Assembly (NCBI GenBank): GCA_031287585.1
Contig: JAITST010000482.1
Location: 1 to 17,642, forward strand
DNA length: 17,642 nucleotides
Source of the DNA: Planctomycetaceae bacterium
GTDB lineage: Bacteria; Planctomycetota; Planctomycetia; Pirellulales; Thermoguttaceae
Reading direction: 5' to 3'
Positions 15,062 to 17,642 of the stretch are shown here, in pieces. The notes under the pieces are model-generated. The model worked only from the letters and a program-made list of their open reading frames with translations, made no database searches and was not told where the DNA came from. Made by a program: the position numbers and the translations under genes. Each line of letters opens with the position of its first letter. Position 1 is the first letter of the stretch.

Positions 15062-15478
15062 ATGAAAACACGGATGTTTTTCACCATAACAGCACTAATA
15101 CTGCTAACGACTGGTTGTGTCAGCCGTTATCAATATCAGGTTGACCAGTCGTTGCTGGTGCAGGAAAATCAGAAGTTGGAAAACGCGCTCTACGTAACGC
15201 ATCACCAACTCGTTGACGTACAGCGTGAGAACGAAGAGTTGCGTAATCAGGTATCAACTGCGCCGACAACGCAACCCTCTCGTCCCGCACGCCGCGAACA
15301 GGTGCCCCCTGATACTCTTGATGTACCGCCAGAGTTCAATCCAGGATTAGAAATCCCATCTAAAACAAATCCGGCAACTATCGTACCGCCAATAGGAAGA
15401 AAGTTAGTAGAGAATCAATACCAAACACAAGACGATGCAACGGTAGCAACGTTCCCAACGTGGAGTCCGCAACGCTAG
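15062..15478 (+). CDS. Small coiled-coil lipoprotein of unknown function
   Basis: This 138-aa protein starts at ATG 15062. The start is chosen because AAGGA (15050-15054) stands 7 nt before it and a lipoprotein signal begins there (MKTRMFF, hydrophobic core, LTTGC with Cys19). An upstream ATG at 15008 would add 18 hydrophilic residues and spoil the signal. After the Cys, residues about 20-68 form a charged, heptad-like helix (QVDQSLLVQENQKLENAL, then VDVQRENEELRNQV), likely a short coiled coil. The last 65 residues are Pro/Thr-rich and disordered (PTTQPSRPARREQVPPD). Short coiled-coil lipoproteins of this layout recall envelope spacers such as Lpp, but no homology can be claimed. It may be cotranscribed with the clpP pair. 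Confidence 0.72.
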   Translation: MKTRMFFTITALILLTTGCVSRYQYQVDQSLLVQENQKLENALYVTHHQLVDVQRENEELRNQVSTAPTTQPSRPARREQVPPDTLDVPPEFNPGLEIPSKTNPATIVPPIGRKLVENQYQTQDDATVATFPTWSPQR

Positions 15479-15541
15479 TGCGGTTGAGATATTGAGATGA
15501 GGTGGTTTATAACTAAACTCTTGCCAAACGAAAGAGGACGA

Positions 15542-15560
15542 TTTTAAGAGTCGCCAGTAA
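15542..15560 (+). repeat. Short dispersed repeat, copy 2
   Basis: Matches 1612-1630 at 16 of 19 positions and ends in the same GTCGCCAGTAA. It ends 5 bp from the 3' end of the tRNA-Ser gene. Two copies alone do not prove a repeat family. Confidence 0.25.
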
Positions 15561-15565
15561 ATGAG

Positions 15566-15647
15566 CGGAGGACAAGGGAGTCGAACCCTCAACCGGTTGC
15601 CCGGCAACTGATTTCGAATCAGTCCGCTAACCATTCGCATATCCTCC
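15566..15647 (-). tRNA. tRNA-Ser (anticodon CGA)
   Basis: On the minus strand the gene opens with GGAGGAT (15647-15641), which pairs with GTCCTCC (15573-15567) as a 7-bp acceptor stem ending in a G-U pair. The anticodon stem ACTGA/TCAGT encloses the loop TTCGAAA, so the anticodon is CGA (15616-15614) and reads UCG. A long variable arm (TTGCCGGGCAAC) and discriminator G (15566) are serine identity marks. The T arm has GGTTCGACT. The 3' CCA is not encoded and must be added afterwards. Confidence 0.95.
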
Positions 15648-15715
15648 GTAACGGCAGACCTTTCACGCCGCCAAATTTATACAGTAAGATTCTAACCGTT
15701 TTTGTCGAGTTTTCA

Positions 15716-15755
15716 AGCCCCCCCAGTTAGAACTGACGGCAAAAGTGGAGGGGCT
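15716..15755. other. Hairpin between the tRNA and larA promoters
   Basis: AGCCCC (15716-15721) can pair with GGGGCT (15750-15755), with a C-rich and purine-rich interior. It lies between the divergent tRNA-Ser and larA genes, upstream of the larA promoter. It has no U-run, and its role is unclear. Confidence 0.25.
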
Positions 15756-15774
15756 GCTGACGATTGCGGCAGGG

Positions 15775-15802
15775 TTGAATCTTTTTTTTCCTTTGTTATA
15801 AT
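15775..15802 (+). promoter_or_regulatory. Candidate promoter for the larA-family gene
   Basis: A perfect -10 TATAAT (15797-15802) stands 16 bp after TTGAAT (15775-15780, four of six -35 bases). A T8 tract fills the spacer. The start would be near 15809, leaving a leader of about 90 nt. Confidence 0.55.
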
Positions 15803-15899
15803 GGACCTTTTGGAAGGTGTCGGGCAGTCCATACTGCGAAAAACAGCCCCGTTATATCGGGTCAGATAGTTTGGTTTCGGTTTTAGTACATTAAAAAAT
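15803..15899 (+). promoter_or_regulatory. Structured 5' leader of the larA-family gene
   Basis: The leader can form three small stems in a row: ACCTT/AAGGT (near 15805-15818), GCAGT/ACTGC (near 15825-15838) and CCCG/CGGG (near 15848-15861). I do not recognise a known riboswitch class. The stems are short and may be incidental. Confidence 0.25.
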
Positions 15900-17471
15900 A
15901 TGCAATATAACCTTGCTTACGGACGCGGGCAGTTGACTGTCGAACTGCCGGAGGAAAATGTCGCAAAAGTTCTGAATATCCATTCGGCTCCCGCTGTGGA
16001 AGACCCGATGGATGCCGTTTTTGACGTTCTCGAAGACCCCATCGAAGCGGAACCGCTCGCCGCTATCGCGGAAGGAAAAAAATCGGCATGTGTCGTCATT
16101 TGCGACATTACCCGACCGGTTCCGAACGATTTGGTTCTTCCGCCGATCTTGCAAACATTAGAAGATGCCGGTATTGATCCGCAAAAAATCACCATTTTGA
16201 TCGCTACCGGTCTGCACCGCAGCAGCACGCCGGAAGAGCGTGTCGAAATCCTCGGCGAAGACCTGTTGGGACGAAAATACAAGGTGATCGACCACAATGC
16301 CAAAAAACTGCACCAACACGAATACCTCGGCGTAACGAAAAGCGGAACGCCGATTTGGATTGACCGGCGGTATCTTGAAGCCGATGTCAAAGTCCTTACC
16401 GGTCTGATTGAGCCGCATTTTATGGCGGGTTTCAGCGGCGGGCGAAAATTGATTTGTCCCGGTATTGCCGCTGCGGAAACGATTTGCCCTTGGCATTCGC
16501 CGAAACTGCTGGAACATGAAAATGCCCGGTACGGCTGCCTCGAAGGTAATCCTGTCCATTCCGAACAGATGGAAATTGCCCGAAAAGCCGGTTGCGATTT
16601 CATCGTCAACGTTGTGCTGAACCAAGAGCGTAAAATCGTGGCGGTGGTCGGCGGCGAGATGAATAGGGCGCACCTCAAAGGGGTGGCGATTGCCCGAAAA
16701 CTCGCGGTCGATATGGTAGAGAAGCCGGCAGACATCGTTGTAACAAGCGGTGCGGGCTATCCGCTGGACAAGACGTGGTATCAGACAATTAAGGGGATTG
16801 TCGGTGCGGCGGAAATTTTGAAGCCAGGCGGAACAATCGTTATTGCCTCGGAATGCAGCGAGGGGGTCGGCAGCAAGGAGTTCGAGGAAATTGCGGGCAA
16901 ATTTCCCTCTCTTGACGAATTTATGGAAGCGATTACGACGGAAGAGTTTTTCTCGGTCGATCAGTGGCAGGTGGAGGAATTGGCGAAGGCATTGCGCAGG
17001 GGAAAAGTGAAGGTCGTTACGCAGGGAGTATTGCCGGAGGTTTTGCAGCAGTATTTCGTTGAACCGGCAGAAACCGTTGAAGAAGCGGTGAAAGAGGCGA
17101 TGAAGAAATACGGTGCGGAAGCGAAAATCGTGGTGATTCCAGATGGTCCGTATGTTTTGGCGGAACTCCCGGAAAGCGAAAAGGAAATCATCAGAAAGGA
17201 GACGGTCAGGAAAGAACCTGTCAAGAAGGAACTCGTCAAGAAGGAAACGGTGAAAAAGGAAGCCGCCGCAGAAAAAGAGGTCATCACGAAGCAGCCGAAA
17301 AAAAAGGAAGGGGTTAAAACGGAAGCAGCCGAAAAGGAACCGGTGAAAAAGGCAACGGCAAAGAAGGCGGCTGTCAAGAAGGAACCTGTGAAAAAGAAGA
17401 CCGTCAAAAAAGAAACGGCTAAAAAGGAAACGAAAAAAGCAGTCAAGAAAAAGGCGGCAAAGGGTGCATAA
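15900..17471 (+). CDS. larA: LarA-family (nickel-pincer nucleotide) racemase homologue with lysine-rich tail
   Basis: LarA interconverts D- and L-lactate using a nickel-pincer nucleotide; homologues act on other 2-hydroxy acids. Residues 1-425 cover the whole enzyme, close to the usual 420-430 aa. Landmarks match LarA: DITRPVP with Arg72, ATGLHRSSTPEE with His106, EPHFMAGFSGGRKLICPG with His173 and the cofactor-attaching Lys183, and His199 in CPWHSP. Residues about 428-523 are an extra tail of Lys-rich units such as KKEPVKKETVKK, without order-promoting residues. It is in the same frame without interruption and ends in AAKGA. Such a histone-H1-like tail is not part of known LarA. The cofactor-making genes larB, larC and larE are absent from the window. 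The ATG at 15900 has no Shine-Dalgarno but matches the family start. No terminator with a U-run follows; 17472-17642 shows no gene. The substrate need not be lactate. Confidence 0.9.
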   Translation: MQYNLAYGRGQLTVELPEENVAKVLNIHSAPAVEDPMDAVFDVLEDPIEAEPLAAIAEGKKSACVVICDITRPVPNDLVLPPILQTLEDAGIDPQKITILIATGLHRSSTPEERVEILGEDLLGRKYKVIDHNAKKLHQHEYLGVTKSGTPIWIDRRYLEADVKVLTGLIEPHFMAGFSGGRKLICPGIAAAETICPWHSPKLLEHENARYGCLEGNPVHSEQMEIARKAGCDFIVNVVLNQERKIVAVVGGEMNRAHLKGVAIARKLAVDMVEKPADIVVTSGAGYPLDKTWYQTIKGIVGAAEILKPGGTIVIASECSEGVGSKEFEEIAGKFPSLDEFMEAITTEEFFSVDQWQVEELAKALRRGKVKVVTQGVLPEVLQQYFVEPAETVEEAVKEAMKKYGAEAKIVVIPDGPYVLAELPESEKEIIRKETVRKEPVKKELVKKETVKKEAAAEKEVITKQPKKKEGVKTEAAEKEPVKKATAKKAAVKKEPVKKKTVKKETAKKETKKAVKKKAAKGA

Positions 17472-17521
17472 AAATTTGTCGGGATTTTGCGTACCGCCGT
17501 TTCCCTTACCGCCCTAACACT

Positions 17522-17541
17522 TGTCAGCGTTCTTCCTGACA
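17522..17541 (+). other. Small hairpin downstream of the larA-family gene
   Basis: TGTCAG (17522-17527) pairs with CTGACA (17536-17541) around an 8-nt loop; an alternative GTCAGC/GCTGAC pairing overlaps it. No T-run follows, so termination is doubtful. The remaining bases to the window end show no feature. Confidence 0.2.
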
Positions 17542-17642
17542 CGTGCTGACGTTGTGTATGGTACATTTCCAGCAACGGAAGCAGGATTGCAAAACAAAAC
17601 CGAACCACTGACCGCTCCGTTCGCTACTATAACCAAAAAGCC

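Noticed and set aside
15917..17608. Minus-strand ORFs opposite larA, including a Phe-rich one at 16961-17608
   Set aside because: The Phe/Val/Ser-rich translation is simply the complement of the Lys-rich tail codons, and the plus-strand gene has all LarA residues.
15660..17642. Possible horizontal transfer of the larA region, based on somewhat different codon choice (more CTG, CGG, GCC)
   Set aside because: Judged by eye only. The Lys-rich tail biases composition, and no mobility genes or boundaries are seen, although a tRNA gene is adjacent.
1..17642. CRISPR arrays, toxin-antitoxin or restriction systems, complete insertion sequences
   Set aside because: No regularly spaced repeats, no transposase and no defence-gene motifs were found on reading either strand.

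Overview
The window looks like a chromosomal segment of a planctomycete (phylum Planctomycetota) of modest GC content. The evidence is the gene set: a DUF1559 prepilin-type protein with the FTLVELLVVIA leader, a LolA-like exported protein that I recall as the planctomycete-restricted TIGR03009 family, a PmoA/DUF6807 secreted protein, a Tat-exported Gfo/Idh/MocA oxidoreductase, a leucine-rich-repeat lipoprotein and two tandem clpP genes. Many genes lack a Shine-Dalgarno sequence. Assignment below phylum level is not possible from this sequence.

Layout. 1-375 is AT-rich and non-coding, with one hairpin terminator. 376-1536 (+) encodes a membrane-anchored ApbE flavin transferase. 1605-2030 (+) is an unrecognised ORF. 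A minus-strand block follows: a homocysteine S-methyltransferase-family enzyme (2284-3132), a secreted PmoA-like protein (3275-4297), an LRR lipoprotein (4386-5354) and a C39-like cysteine peptidase with a C-terminal zinc ribbon (5467-6096). The plus strand resumes with a Tat-signal Gfo/Idh/MocA oxidoreductase (6282-7595) and an exported serine beta-lactamase-like hydrolase (7700-8842).

8843-9270 is the most structured non-coding stretch. It holds an inverted-repeat intergenic element, a 116-bp MITE-like insertion with imperfect terminal inverted repeats and 7-8 bp flanking direct repeats, a consensus sigma70-type promoter and a perfect 19-bp palindrome. The promoter drives a DUF1559 gene (9271-10425) with two compensating frameshifts in its pilin-like N-terminus. 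Next is a small lipoprotein gene (10555-11105) with its own one-base frameshift. All three lesions I could find lie within about 1.3 kb, so this secreted-protein cassette appears to be decaying, unless the errors are technical.

The right part carries a coiled-coil zinc-ribbon protein (11245-11982, -), the TIGR03009-like protein (12185-13540, +), a near-consensus promoter and the clpP pair (13729-14349 and 14397-14993), a small lipoprotein (15062-15478), tRNA-Ser(CGA) on the minus strand (15566-15647), and a LarA-family nickel-pincer racemase homologue (15900-17471) with a long lysine-rich C-terminal tail. The remaining bases show no gene.

No CRISPR array, defence island or complete insertion sequence was seen. 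The best candidates for something undescribed are the MITE-like element beside the decaying pilin cassette, the lysine-rich tail on LarA, and the C39/zinc-ribbon fusion.
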